Source: Bacteroidota bacterium
Lineage (GTDB): Bacteria; Bacteroidota; Bacteroidia; 2-12-FULL-35-15
Reading direction: 5' to 3'
Length of the DNA: 64,000 nucleotides
NCBI GenBank assembly: GCA_017303895.1
Contig: JAFLBF010000006.1
Span: forward strand, 1-64,000
The notes beneath the pieces were generated by a model that was given only the letters and a program-made list of their open reading frames with translations, was not told where the DNA came from and made no database searches. How positions within the stretch are numbered: the stretch's first letter is position 1; each line of letters begins with the position of its first letter. Position numbers and translations under genes: made by a program. Shown piece by piece: positions 32,870 through 41,352 of the stretch.

Positions 32870-32958
32870 TCTCCTCTCCGGAGGAGAGGAGGAGTTACCT
32901 TAATAAAATGCGATTGAAATTTGTTCCCTCTCCTTTGGAGAGGGTTAGGGAGAGGTCT
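32866..32958. repeat. Palindromic CT-rich repeat elements at the convergent gene ends
   Basis: Two hairpins: CTCCTCTCC/GGAGAGGAG at 32871-32891 and CCCTCTCC-TTT-GGAGAGGG at 32926-32944, the latter followed by TTAGGGAGAGG. I recognise the second as a repeat found in many Bacteroidota genomes. The repeat reaches into the last codons of both flanking genes. The second hairpin may also serve as a terminator. Confidence 0.6.
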
Positions 32959-34618
32959 TCCAATCTAATTCCAAGTCCCAGTTCGATCGTACGTTGATCA
33001 ACTCAGTGTTATAGATCACTTTTTCTGCTTGGGTATGCTGTAAATAGTTTCCGCTATCCCATTTCCCATTATTGTTTTCATCTACAATGATCTTGAGTTT
33101 GTATTTTTTAGGATGCAAGAATTCATATAGTAACTCTTCTGATTTTTTAATGTTTTGTTCGCGTTGAATGAGTCCTTGTTCGTCAATCAGCTGAATGATG
33201 TAATTGCTATTTTTTTCAGGGATGTTCAGCTTTAATTTCAAGCTGCCATAATATTTTGCTTCACGAGTTTTAAGATCGATCTTGATCGTATCGTTTGTTA
33301 AATTGAAAATGTCGGTAAACGTTCCGGGAGGAATAAATAAACTGTAGTTGGTGCTTTCTTTTATGATGTAATTTTTAGTGGATTCACTTTTTAAAAGCAG
33401 TTGTATGATCGCTCGTTCAGATTGAGCACTAATTAGATCAAACTGCTTGTTTGGAATAAGTGTTGTATCCTCCTTTAAAATGATCTTATCCGAAGCTGCT
33501 ATGTTTTTGACAGGATTCGACAGAATTAGAACCAGGTTTTTATTTAGATCAAAACTTTGATTGCCATCAGGGCTATTTACAACAGATAATTTTAAAGGAT
33601 TACGTTTTGCTTTTAAGGCTTCTTCTTTATTAATGAACTTGAATTCAAGCGTGTCGATGATCTTATTGCCATTGCTTATTTGCAGAACAATAGAGTCTTT
33701 TTGATAGTTGGTGATCCAATAACGTAATGAATCTTTGTTTTTTGAAAATTCAAAATATTCTTGAACTCCTTTGAGGTCGTTGCTTAAATTGTTGATGCGA
33801 ATACTGTCGGAGCCTTGACTAAAAACAAAGTCAAATCTTCCATACGAAGGATGTGTCGCTTTTTTTAAGAAAACTTTTTTTGATGGCTCTTGAAAAAGTT
33901 CCAATTCAATGTCTTTTTTAACGGAAGCATCAACCAATGAATCATAGAATGCAATGCTTTCACTTTCTCCATCATATTTATAATTGGCATTTGCATCTTT
34001 AATAGCAACCATTTTATACTTGCCACTTTTAACATTATTGATCTCGAATGTGCCGTCTGCCTTTGTTTTTCCAAAATAATCGGGTTGTGATTTATAAACA
34101 ACGCTGTCGCTTGAATCGGAATACAACATGACAAGGATCCCTTTTTCGGTTCTGTGATCAAAAGCTGTTTGTACTTTCCCCTTTACTTTCAATGAATCAA
34201 TAAATGTTCCAGTAGAGAAGATATATTTGAAATTTTCAACTGGATTCCCTTCATTAACATCTGTTACAGCATTCCCGAAGCTGATGCAATAGGTGGTGTT
34301 GGATTTAAGAACTTCATTTTTATCGAACTCAATGTTCAATGTTTTGTTTTTTACATCAATGTCGGGCGTTTTGTTCAATGGAGGAGAAATGATCAATTGA
34401 TTATTCAGATCCTTCAATTGAATGTATTCATCAAAATTGATCTCGATGAGTTTGGAATTAAATCCGAGTTGTGCGCTATCCGGATTGTATTTTAAGACGG
34501 TGGGTGCTGTTGTGTCTTTTGCTCCACCACCCGGAGCAACGATCTGCGCGCAAGATGCTAATAGCAGTAATGCTAAAGCAAAGAAAAATGGATTTGTATT
34601 AACCTTAAAGTTGTTCAA
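32945..34618 (-). CDS. Lipoprotein with Big_5 Ig-like domain
   Basis: 557 residues. Signal peptide with lipobox LLASC (Cys23). Directly after it comes a Big_5 (SbsA-type) Ig-like domain: TTAPTVLKYNPDSAQLGFNS, INFDEYIQL, and YCISFGNAVTDVNEGN. A carboxypeptidase-regulatory-like beta-sandwich follows (FEINNVKSGKYKMVAIKDAN). The protein type is widespread in Bacteroidota, probably in the envelope; its function is not known to me. The final residues KTSP and the stop are encoded by the repeat at 32926-32958. It overlaps the 3' end of the fRMsr gene by 14 bp. Confidence 0.87.
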   Translation of the reverse strand: MNNFKVNTNPFFFALALLLLASCAQIVAPGGGAKDTTAPTVLKYNPDSAQLGFNSKLIEINFDEYIQLKDLNNQLIISPPLNKTPDIDVKNKTLNIEFDKNEVLKSNTTYCISFGNAVTDVNEGNPVENFKYIFSTGTFIDSLKVKGKVQTAFDHRTEKGILVMLYSDSSDSVVYKSQPDYFGKTKADGTFEINNVKSGKYKMVAIKDANANYKYDGESESIAFYDSLVDASVKKDIELELFQEPSKKVFLKKATHPSYGRFDFVFSQGSDSIRINNLSNDLKGVQEYFEFSKNKDSLRYWITNYQKDSIVLQISNGNKIIDTLEFKFINKEEALKAKRNPLKLSVVNSPDGNQSFDLNKNLVLILSNPVKNIAASDKIILKEDTTLIPNKQFDLISAQSERAIIQLLLKSESTKNYIIKESTNYSLFIPPGTFTDIFNLTNDTIKIDLKTREAKYYGSLKLKLNIPEKNSNYIIQLIDEQGLIQREQNIKKSEELLYEFLHPKKYKLKIIVDENNNGKWDSGNYLQHTQAEKVIYNTELINVRSNWDLELDWKTSP

Positions 34619-35084
34619 TGATGCGTACGATTTTTTCTAAATAATGCTTATCAGTTTCATCGTATGTTGCCAAATGTTCGCTGTCAACATCCAACACCAA
34701 TGTAACATTCCCGTTTTTATCAAATGCTGGAACTACGATCTCTGATTTTGATAAACTGCTGCAGGCAATATGTCCTGGAAATAGTTCTACATCTTCCACA
34801 ATGATCGTTTTCTTTTCTTTCCAGCTGCTGCCACAAACCCCTTTGCCAAAAGCAATGCGGGTGCAGGCGATCGGTCCTTGAAATGGGCCCAAAACAAGTT
34901 GATCGTCTTTTACAAAATATACGCCCACCCAAAACCAGTTCATGCCGAATTTTAAAGCCGACATAATATTGGAAATGTTCGCAATGTAATCGGATTCCCC
35001 CTTCACCAATGCTTTTATTTGAGGAAGTAAGGATTCATACTTTTCCTGTTTGCTGGTTCCGGTAATTATGAGTGATTCTGCCAT
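34605..35084 (-). CDS. msrC: Free methionine-(R)-sulfoxide reductase (GAF domain)
   Basis: The frame is open to 35126, but ATG 35084 (MAESLIITG, 159 residues) fits the family and sits 5 bp after a TACCTTTG -7 box. It is a single GAF domain with Cys74, Cys84 and Cys108. The spacings (10 and 24) are the same as those of the three redox cysteines of E. coli fRMsr (84, 94, 118). GPFQGPIACTRI and GVCGSSW are family signatures. It reduces free methionine-R-sulfoxide using thioredoxin; cytosolic. Confidence 0.93.
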   Translation of the reverse strand: MAESLIITGTSKQEKYESLLPQIKALVKGESDYIANISNIMSALKFGMNWFWVGVYFVKDDQLVLGPFQGPIACTRIAFGKGVCGSSWKEKKTIIVEDVELFPGHIACSSLSKSEIVVPAFDKNGNVTLVLDVDSEHLATYDETDKHYLEKIVRIIEQL

Positions 35085-35088
35085 GGTG

Positions 35089-35096
35089 CAAAGGTA
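35089..35096 (-). promoter_or_regulatory. -7 promoter element (TACCTTTG) of the fRMsr gene
   Basis: A full TAnnTTTG match on the minus strand between the comF stop and the fRMsr ATG; it decides the internal start at 35084. Confidence 0.5.
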
Positions 35097-35122
35097 ACAA
35101 AAAATAGAGAGTGGAATAGGGC

Positions 35123-35806
35123 TCAATTATTCGCAAAAGCAATGGTTGCAATGCTCACTTTTACATCCGGAATTTTTAATAAGGTCAGTGCACATGCCTC
35201 TAGTGTGGAGCCTGTCGTAACAACATCATCCACTAAAAGAATATGTTTTTTGGTTAGTTTCTCCGGTTCGGCTATATGAAAGATCGATTCTACATTTTGC
35301 CAACGACTAAACCTTGATTTTTTGGTTTGTGTTTCCGATTCATTGGCTCTAATTAGCGTTGAAGTATCCGTACTCACGTGTAAACTTTTTGATAATCCTT
35401 CAGCAAAATATTCACTCTGATTGTAGCCTCTTTTTTTCTTTTTCCGTTCGTGTAATGGAACAGGAATGATCATGTCTATTGATTCATATTTTCCGGATTG
35501 TTTCAGTTCGAGTCCATATAGTTTCCCAACTGTCAATCCAATTTCTTTTTTGCCATTGTATTTGAGTTGGTGGATCAGATGTTGCACTTTCCCGCCTTTA
35601 CCAAAAGCATAATAGGCAGCAGCAGAAACAATATCCGCTCTTCCCCAAAAGAGTTTTTCTACCGGATTTCCATTTTGAAGATGAAAATTTGTTTTGGGAA
35701 GATGATATCTGCAAAATGTACACAAACACTCTTCATGCTTAAATAGACCATTGCCGCAAGAAGCACAGTTTTTAGGGTAAATAAGCGAAATGAAGTCGTT
35801 TAACAT
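35123..35806 (-). CDS. comF: ComF family phosphoribosyltransferase-like protein
   Basis: 227 residues. An N-terminal zinc-ribbon (CASCGNG and CLCTFC) is followed by a PRTase-fold domain with the PRPP-binding motif ILLVDDVVTTGST near residue 190 and the ComF signature PVPLHERKKKKRGYNQSE. In naturally competent bacteria ComF acts in DNA uptake/ssDNA handling; in other bacteria its role is unclear. No other competence gene lies nearby. The start is the ATG at 35806. Confidence 0.93.
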   Translation of the reverse strand: MLNDFISLIYPKNCASCGNGLFKHEECLCTFCRYHLPKTNFHLQNGNPVEKLFWGRADIVSAAAYYAFGKGGKVQHLIHQLKYNGKKEIGLTVGKLYGLELKQSGKYESIDMIIPVPLHERKKKKRGYNQSEYFAEGLSKSLHVSTDTSTLIRANESETQTKKSRFSRWQNVESIFHIAEPEKLTKKHILLVDDVVTTGSTLEACALTLLKIPDVKVSIATIAFANN

Positions 35807-35811
35807 TCTTT

Positions 35812-35844
35812 TTGTTACGTTAAATCATAAAATGTATAACTTTG
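35812..35844 (+). promoter_or_regulatory. Probable promoter of the coiled-coil protein gene (TTG-N22-TAACTTTG)
   Basis: TTG at 35812-35814 and TAACTTTG at 35837-35844 (full TAnnTTTG match); the 22-bp spacer is at the long end. The ATG at 35874 is 29 bp downstream. It lies between the divergent comF and this gene. Confidence 0.5.
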
Positions 35845-35873
35845 CGTTACGAAAATAAACATTCATTTATACT

Positions 35874-36791
35874 ATGGAAAACAATCAAGAAGAAAAAAAA
35901 TCCAATAATAAGTTATTGTTGATTTTATTATTTCTTTTAATAGGTGGAAATTTAACATTTGCTTGGCTTTGGTGGCAGGAAAAAAACAGAGCGAATACAG
36001 TTGTTGTGGAGAAAGAGCAAGTGATCGTGGAGCGTGATAATGTTAAGTCTGATCTGTTGGAGCTTCAGCAGGAATATGCAACTCTTCAAACGAACGATGT
36101 TAATCTACAAAAAGAGCTGGAAGAAAAACGTGCTCAAATTGCAGAGTTGATCGAACAAGCTGAAAAGCATAAGAATGATTCTTATATCATTTCTAAACTA
36201 CGCAAGGAGACTGAAACGCTTCGTAGCATTATGAAACATTATATTGTGGAGATCGATTCTTTGAATACTTTGAACAAAACAATTTTGGCAGAGAAAGCAA
36301 AAGTATCGGAAGATCTTACTGCTGAGAAGGATAAAACAGCTCAATTGTCAAAGGATAAAGAAAAATTGCAAAGCACAGTTAACTTAGGTTCTATCTTAAA
36401 AGCGGAGAATCCAACAGTTAAGGGTGTTAAATTTAAATCGGGCGGAACAAAGGAAGTGGAAACAACAAAAGCATCACGTGTAGAAAAGATCAAAGTTTCT
36501 TTTGTTGTAGGTGAGAATAAGATCGCTAAGCAGGGAGTAAAACCGGTTTATGTTCGTATTGTATCACCTGATGGGAAAGAGATCTGCAAATCTCCGGATG
36601 ATATGAATATGGTGAAATTCAATGGATCTAGAGGTTACTATGCCGGCAAGCAAGACATCAACTATAAAAATGAAGAGGTAGCGGTGGATGTATTCTGCGG
36701 AAATCCTAACCCGTTTGTCCCTGGGAAATATCTTATCGAGATCATTGCTGATGATGTGGTGATCGGGGAGTCGTCCATCACCTTAAAATAA
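35874..36791 (+). CDS. Membrane-anchored coiled-coil protein of unknown function
   Basis: 305 residues. One N-terminal membrane segment (about 13-33), then a long coiled coil (about 45-165, rich in Glu, Lys, Leu and Gln), and a C-terminal beta-rich domain (about 185-305, with FVVGENKIAKQG, YVRIVSPDGKEIC and PGKYLIEIIAD). No signal-cleavage site is evident, so it is probably a type II inner-membrane protein with its beta domain in the periplasm. I do not recognise a characterised family. It has its own promoter and terminator. Confidence 0.85.
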   Translation: MENNQEEKKSNNKLLLILLFLLIGGNLTFAWLWWQEKNRANTVVVEKEQVIVERDNVKSDLLELQQEYATLQTNDVNLQKELEEKRAQIAELIEQAEKHKNDSYIISKLRKETETLRSIMKHYIVEIDSLNTLNKTILAEKAKVSEDLTAEKDKTAQLSKDKEKLQSTVNLGSILKAENPTVKGVKFKSGGTKEVETTKASRVEKIKVSFVVGENKIAKQGVKPVYVRIVSPDGKEICKSPDDMNMVKFNGSRGYYAGKQDINYKNEEVAVDVFCGNPNPFVPGKYLIEIIADDVVIGESSITLK

Positions 36792-36808
36792 GCTGTATAA
36801 GAATTTGA

Positions 36809-36838
36809 GAAAAGCATTCCGAAATCGGGATGCTTTTC
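36809..36838 (+). terminator. Terminator of the coiled-coil protein gene
   Basis: GAAAAGCATTCCGA and TCGGGATGCTTTTC pair over about 13 bp (one G-T wobble), followed by TTATTTTTG. The T-tract merges with the -7 box of ruvB. Confidence 0.8.
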
Positions 36839-36839
36839 T

Positions 36840-36847
36840 TATTTTTG
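36840..36847 (+). promoter_or_regulatory. -7 promoter element (TATTTTTG) of ruvB
   Basis: A full TAnnTTTG match beginning two bases after the upstream terminator stem and 18 bp before the ruvB ATG. Confidence 0.6.
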
Positions 36848-36865
36848 TTACACCAATAGCATTAC

Positions 36866-37903
36866 ATGAATCCTAATATTAATCCCGATAGCGAAAATTT
36901 AAGTTCAGCAGAGAAAGAGTTTGAAAAAGTCTTACGTCCTGCCGACTTCTCCGACTTCACCGGTCAGAATGAAGTGGTAGAGAACTTAAAAATATTTGTG
37001 AAGGCTGCAAAACAGCGTGGTGAAGCATTGGATCATATATTATTACATGGCCCTCCGGGTTTGGGAAAAACTACATTGGCGAATATTGTTGCTTCTGAGT
37101 TAGGAGTAAATATTAAAATTACATCCGGACCTGTGTTAGACAAGCCGGGTGATCTGGCGGGTTTATTGACAAATCTCGAAGAATATGATGTTTTGTTCAT
37201 TGATGAGATCCATCGTTTAAGTCCTATTGTAGAAGAATATTTGTATTCTGCCATGGAAGATTACAAGATCGACATCATGATCGATAGTGGACCAAATGCC
37301 CGCAGCGTTCAGATCAAATTAAATCCGTTTACATTAGTAGGCGCTACCACACGAAGCGGTTTGCTCACAGCACCATTGCGTGCCCGTTTTGGCATAAACT
37401 CACGTTTGAATTATTATGATGCAAAATTATTGCAGCAGATCATTACCCGCGCGGCAAGCATTTTAAATGTTCCCATATCCGATGATGCAGCGCATGAAAT
37501 AGCACGAAGAAGTCGTGGTACCCCGCGTATAGCGAACGCTTTGTTGAGACGAATCCGCGATTTTGCGCAGATCAAAGGTGATGGAACCATTGATATGGAG
37601 ATCGCTCACTTCGGTCTTTTAGCTTTGAATGTCGATAAAAATGGCTTGGATGAAATGGATATCCGTATCCTTTCTACACTCATCGATAAATTTAAGGGTG
37701 GTCCTGTTGGTATCACTACCATTTCCACTGCTGTTGGTGAAGAGGCCGGTACTATTGAAGAGGTATATGAACCATTTTTGATACAGGAAGGTTATTTGGT
37801 GCGTACACCGCGTGGACGCGAGGCGACCGATCTTGCCTACAAACATTTAGGAAAAATTCCCCGCACTTTCAAAGGCAGTTTGTTTGATAATGACAAATTC
37901 TAA
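36866..37903 (+). CDS. ruvB: Holliday junction branch migration helicase RuvB
   Basis: 345 residues, AAA+ ATPase that drives branch migration together with RuvA (encoded here at 52821). Walker [16 protein letters not shown] (about residue 61), Walker [10 protein letters not shown], sensor 1 region [10 protein letters not shown], and the C-terminal winged helix [24 protein letters not shown]. The queG start overlaps its 3' end, so the two genes are co-transcribed. Confidence 0.97.
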   Translation: MNPNINPDSENLSSAEKEFEKVLRPADFSDFTGQNEVVENLKIFVKAAKQRGEALDHILLHGPPGLGKTTLANIVASELGVNIKITSGPVLDKPGDLAGLLTNLEEYDVLFIDEIHRLSPIVEEYLYSAMEDYKIDIMIDSGPNARSVQIKLNPFTLVGATTRSGLLTAPLRARFGINSRLNYYDAKLLQQIITRAASILNVPISDDAAHEIARRSRGTPRIANALLRRIRDFAQIKGDGTIDMEIAHFGLLALNVDKNGLDEMDIRILSTLIDKFKGGPVGITTISTAVGEEAGTIEEVYEPFLIQEGYLVRTPRGREATDLAYKHLGKIPRTFKGSLFDNDKF

Positions 37904-38813
37904 TTATACTCAACTGATCAAATCGGAAGCTGCTCGTTTAGGATTTGATTATTGCGGTATTTCTAAAGCCGATTTTTTAGAGGAAGAAGCACCCCGTTTA
38001 GAGAACTGGTTAAATAATAATATGCATGGACAAATGAGTTACATGCAAAATCATTTTGATAAACGTCTTGATCCACGATTGTTGGTACCCGGTGCTAAAT
38101 CGGTGGTGTCATTGTTACTCAATTATTTCCCATCAGAAAAACAAACTGATGCCTCATCTCCAAAGATCAGTAAATATGCTTATGGTACCGATTATCATTT
38201 TGTGATCAAAGAGAAATTGAATCAATTGCTGGAATTTATAAATCAAGAAATTGGAGAGGTGGATGGACGCGTATTTGTTGATTCAGCACCTGTATTGGAT
38301 AAAGTATGGGCTAAAAAAAGCGGTTTGGGTTGGATCGGAAAGAATTCAAATTTGATCACTAAAAAGAATGGCTCCTTTTTCTTTATTGCCGAATTGATCA
38401 TCGATCTTGAATTACAATACGATGGGCCTATAAAGGATTATTGCGGTACTTGTACCAAATGTATGGATGCATGTCCTACAGAAGCGATTGTTTCACCTTA
38501 TGTGGTAGATGGAAGTAAGTGCATTAGTTATTTTACAATTGAATTAAAAGATGCGCTTCCTACTGAGATGAAAGGAAAATTTGATAACTGGATGTTTGGT
38601 TGTGATGTTTGCCAGGATGTTTGTCCCTGGAATCGTTTTTCAAGTCCACACCGTGAGGATCAGTTTGAAGCCAATAAAGAATTACTTTCCATGTCAAAAA
38701 ATGATTGGATAGATCTGACTGAAGAAACCTTCAGAAGAGTGTTTAAAAATTCGGCTGTAAAAAGGACTAAATACGCTGGACTAAAGCGTAATATTGAGTT
38801 CATTACGACTTAG
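37890..38813 (+). CDS. queG: Epoxyqueuosine reductase
   Basis: 307 residues from ATG 37890, which overlaps the ruvB stop; a TTG at 37884 is less likely. It catalyses the last step of queuosine synthesis, reducing epoxyqueuosine in tRNA with a cobalamin and two [4Fe-4S] clusters. Cluster motifs [12 protein letters not shown] and, further on, [11 protein letters not shown] are intact. The catalytic Asp region [23 protein letters not shown] is present. Its 3' end overlaps the convergent small gene by 11 bp. Confidence 0.96.
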   Translation: MTNSNYTQLIKSEAARLGFDYCGISKADFLEEEAPRLENWLNNNMHGQMSYMQNHFDKRLDPRLLVPGAKSVVSLLLNYFPSEKQTDASSPKISKYAYGTDYHFVIKEKLNQLLEFINQEIGEVDGRVFVDSAPVLDKVWAKKSGLGWIGKNSNLITKKNGSFFFIAELIIDLELQYDGPIKDYCGTCTKCMDACPTEAIVSPYVVDGSKCISYFTIELKDALPTEMKGKFDNWMFGCDVCQDVCPWNRFSSPHREDQFEANKELLSMSKNDWIDLTEETFRRVFKNSAVKRTKYAGLKRNIEFITT

Positions 38814-38997
38814 TGACATTACGATATACTTCAACGATCACGTCTTTGTACATGTGTCCGAATGTGGTAAGTGCCCACACTTTTAATAATGTTTTTTCGT
38901 CCGGCTTAAGCCACTTCATGGCTTTCGTTAGTTCCTTGCGAAAAAGAGCTTTGTCAAAACTTACTTTTTCTAAAATATTCTTACTTAATTCAAACAT
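38803..38997 (-). CDS. Small conserved protein of unknown function (64 aa)
   Basis: 64 residues, mostly helical and basic: [19 protein letters not shown] then [20 protein letters not shown]. The composition and the sensible start argue for a real gene. I believe similar short proteins occur in other Bacteroidota but cannot check. It overlaps the queG end by 11 bp on the opposite strand. An opposite-strand frame over the same region was rejected. Confidence 0.65.
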   Translation of the reverse strand: MFELSKNILEKVSFDKALFRKELTKAMKWLKPDEKTLLKVWALTTFGHMYKDVIVEVYRNVTKS

Positions 38998-39137
38998 ATT
39001 AGGGATGTTGTATTAAGGGTTAATGATCAGTTTGTTTAAGAACGCTCTATCTTGAACGTAATTTATGGCACAAAGTTACTTTCAGAAAAAGCTTTTTAGT
39101 CACATTTTACTGTTAAAAAACTTTAAAATGTTTGTAA

Positions 39138-39716
39138 CTACTTTTTTTCGCCCCAACGATAGGTGTTTTGTTCCAATCCGATGAGATCGACTACTCTATC
39201 AACAACTGTTGTCGCTAATTGTTCAATTGTTTTTGGATTGCTGTAAAAAGATGGGCTGGCAGGACAAATAATACCTCCTGCTTCCGTTACTGTTTTCATA
39301 TTGTTGATGTGGATCAAACTTAGGGGTGTATCGCGTGTTACCAGGATCAATTTTCTTCTTTCTTTTAAGATCACATCAGCAGCGCGTGTTGTAAGATCAT
39401 TGCTAATACCTGTTGCGATACGTGCCAATGTTCCCATTGAGCAAGGACAAATGATCATGGTGTCGTATTTGGCTGATCCGGAGGCAAAAGGAGCAAAGAA
39501 ATCACTTTTTTGATAGATAGTATATGGGAATTTTTCAAAATCAGAATTGTTTAGCTCGCATTTCCATACATCTTTTGCATTGTCGCTCATAACAACACCA
39601 ACCGTCTCAATTTGATCACTGAGTGCTTGAAATTTATCTAACAGTAATTTAGCGTAAATAGATCCGCTGGCACCGGTGATCGCGAGTATGATCTTATGTT
39701 TATTCTGTTTTTGCAC
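39138..39716 (-). CDS. ubiX: UbiX family flavin prenyltransferase
   Basis: 192 residues. It transfers a dimethylallyl group to FMN to make the prenylated flavin used by UbiD-type decarboxylases. Motifs: ITGASGSIYAKLL (FMN loop, about 12-24), MIICPCSMGTLARIATGISNDL, ERRKLILVTRDTPLSLIHI, and AGGIICPASPSFY. A UbiD partner is not in the window. Its start overlaps the 3' end of the upstream barrel gene by 17 bp, so they are co-transcribed. Confidence 0.95.
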   Translation of the reverse strand: MQKQNKHKIILAITGASGSIYAKLLLDKFQALSDQIETVGVVMSDNAKDVWKCELNNSDFEKFPYTIYQKSDFFAPFASGSAKYDTMIICPCSMGTLARIATGISNDLTTRAADVILKERRKLILVTRDTPLSLIHINNMKTVTEAGGIICPASPSFYSNPKTIEQLATTVVDRVVDLIGLEQNTYRWGEKK

Positions 39717-40326
39717 GATTGAATTGATAGGTTAATGTGAATGATAGCTGGTTATTCTTTTGTCCGGGATTGAACCAGAAACTCGCTCCTGTGTTGTATG
39801 CTCTAATGGTGTTGAGCGAGTATGAAAACCGCCAACTGATTCCCAAATTATTGAATATATTATAGTTGAGTCCAATATTTCCATTCACTTCTAATGGGTT
39901 AAAGGGATTGTTGCCGAATATTTCGCCATAAAAATTATACTCTTTTGATTTAAATAAATACGCAAATCCCGGTCCCAGGTCAAATGTAAATTTCTTTTGG
40001 TGATATTGAAATAACAAAGGAACTTCAATATAGTTTAACTGCATTAAATAATAACTAAAATCTCCTTCATCCGGATTTCCATTATGTCTTGATCCTTTTT
40101 GAACATAGAATACTTCAAATTGTCCACTCCATTTTTCACTAAGTTTGGCCGTTAATGATGCTCCAGCTATAGGGCCAGCTTTGTGATATCCCTGATAGGT
40201 ATCACCATCCACTTGGGTAGCGGTCATGCCTAATTTTACACCTGGAATAAAACGTTTTTGAGCCTTCAGTTGTGAGACAAAAAAGAGAAGGAAAATTAAA
40301 ACGTAAATATGATAGTTTGATTTCAT
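39700..40326 (-). CDS. PorT family outer-membrane beta-barrel protein
   Basis: Start taken at ATG 40326 (MKSNYHIYVLIFLLFFVSQLKAQ, a clear signal peptide, 208 residues); the frame is open to 40386, but a TATCTTTG -7 box lies at 40332-40339. The mature protein has alternating amphipathic strands typical of the PorT/OMP_b-brl family: FIPGVKLGMTATQ, GASLTAKLSEKWSGQFEVFYVQKG, LNYIEVPLLFQYH, and a final Phe-rich strand SFTLTYQFN. Outer membrane; function unknown. It is not necessarily the T9SS PorT itself. Confidence 0.85.
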   Translation of the reverse strand: MKSNYHIYVLIFLLFFVSQLKAQKRFIPGVKLGMTATQVDGDTYQGYHKAGPIAGASLTAKLSEKWSGQFEVFYVQKGSRHNGNPDEGDFSYYLMQLNYIEVPLLFQYHQKKFTFDLGPGFAYLFKSKEYNFYGEIFGNNPFNPLEVNGNIGLNYNIFNNLGISWRFSYSLNTIRAYNTGASFWFNPGQKNNQLSFTLTYQFNRAKTE

Positions 40327-40331
40327 TTTTA

Positions 40332-40339
40332 CAAAGATA
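40332..40339 (-). promoter_or_regulatory. -7 promoter element (TATCTTTG) of the barrel-ubiX operon
   Basis: A full TAnnTTTG match on the minus strand, 5 bp before the ATG and about 14 bp after the upstream terminator. Confidence 0.55.
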
Positions 40340-40353
40340 GGTATAAAAGCAAA

Positions 40354-40383
40354 AAAGCACATCCGAATTATCAGATGTGCTTT
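40354..40383 (-). terminator. Terminator of the Omp28-like gene
   Basis: AAAGCACATC, a 10-base loop, GATGTGCTTT: a 10-bp perfect stem with a T-run on the minus strand, 19 bp after the stop of the 40403-41341 gene. Confidence 0.8.
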
Positions 40384-40402
40384 CAATTTTAAAGAAAAGG
40401 TT

Positions 40403-41341
40403 TTAAGGCATTACTTTCGCTTCTTCTGCCTGTAATACTTCGTAGGTTGCCGCATCATAGATATATGCTACAATGTGCATGTGTTCAGTATGTGTAGGAA
40501 TGCCTTTAAAATCGGCAGGAATATTATATGCATATTTTTTGATCACGCTTTGTCCGTTTGTAACTGCACCATTCGCAACGTCATCACCCCAGGCAGAGTT
40601 AACAGCGTCTCTTAGAACGTGTCGGTGTACATAATTTTGCACAATATCAGCAGGAGGGGATAATCTGTAATCCACCTGCCAAGCTGTTATGCTATCCTGG
40701 GTTAATAATACAACCAATTTATAGTTGCCATTCATGTTCGTAAGGAATTCTGTTTTTATAGAAGTACAAACGGTATTGGTAGATGCATTGAAATCATTCA
40801 CAATGTGAATATCTGCAACCGGTGGATCGTTGATGAATGTGCTCACAAAGTTTGTCCATCCATGTGAAGGATAATTTACAAAGTGCGTGTAATTAGTCGC
40901 ATCAAAGTTTTTGCGGTTGATCATTCCTTGTGGAAGTCCCAGCAAGCCTGCTTGAAATGTGGCATTATAATCATCACCAACAGTTGTTCTGAAATCAGCC
41001 GGGAAAGATCCAGCAGGAGCTCCGGCAGGCAGTGCATGCGGTGGACAAGGTTCAGCAAAATAACCAACATGTATCGCAAGTGGAATGATCTGTCCTGAAT
41101 AAACTGAATCACAATATTTTAATTCAGCAGCAGCTTTAGGGCAATTACCACAAGTATGTCCGGTAAAGTCTTCAACTAATACCTTTCGAATATGTGTTGT
41201 TACATTTGGAAAAACAGCAGTATCGCATGCGCTTGTATCACCGGCATTGGGATTAACTGGAGGATATGGATTTTCTACTCTGTCACACGATATGATCGTG
41301 ATCGTTAATAGCAGAAGAAATGAACTAATTAGATGTTTCAT
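40403..41341 (-). CDS. Omp28-related lipoprotein with thioredoxin-like CGNC motif
   Basis: 312 residues. Signal peptide with lipobox TIISC (Cys19). The core (about 50-160) begins VLVEDFTGHTCGNCPKAA, a thioredoxin-fold entry with a CxxC pair, followed by PLAIHVGYF and the cis-Pro-like GLPQGMINRK. A C-terminal beta-sandwich (about 180-312) is typical of Omp28-like proteins. Probably in the outer membrane facing the periplasm or surface. It is the third gene of a tlpA-DUF6029-Omp28 run (12-bp gap) that ends in a terminator. The redox role is inferred from the motif only. Confidence 0.87.
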   Translation of the reverse strand: MKHLISSFLLLLTITIISCDRVENPYPPVNPNAGDTSACDTAVFPNVTTHIRKVLVEDFTGHTCGNCPKAAAELKYCDSVYSGQIIPLAIHVGYFAEPCPPHALPAGAPAGSFPADFRTTVGDDYNATFQAGLLGLPQGMINRKNFDATNYTHFVNYPSHGWTNFVSTFINDPPVADIHIVNDFNASTNTVCTSIKTEFLTNMNGNYKLVVLLTQDSITAWQVDYRLSPPADIVQNYVHRHVLRDAVNSAWGDDVANGAVTNGQSVIKKYAYNIPADFKGIPTHTEHMHIVAYIYDAATYEVLQAEEAKVMP

Positions 41342-41352
41342 GTTCTATATTT

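Noticed and set aside
36840-36865. TATTTTTG as nothing more than the tail of a terminator
   Set aside because: Considered, but the same full -7 match after a hairpin recurs at other genes and lies at the correct distance from the start codon, so it is kept as a promoter candidate.
38813-39016. A 67-codon plus-strand frame
   Set aside because: Overlaps the more plausible 64-residue minus-strand gene; composition is Ser-rich and shadow-like.
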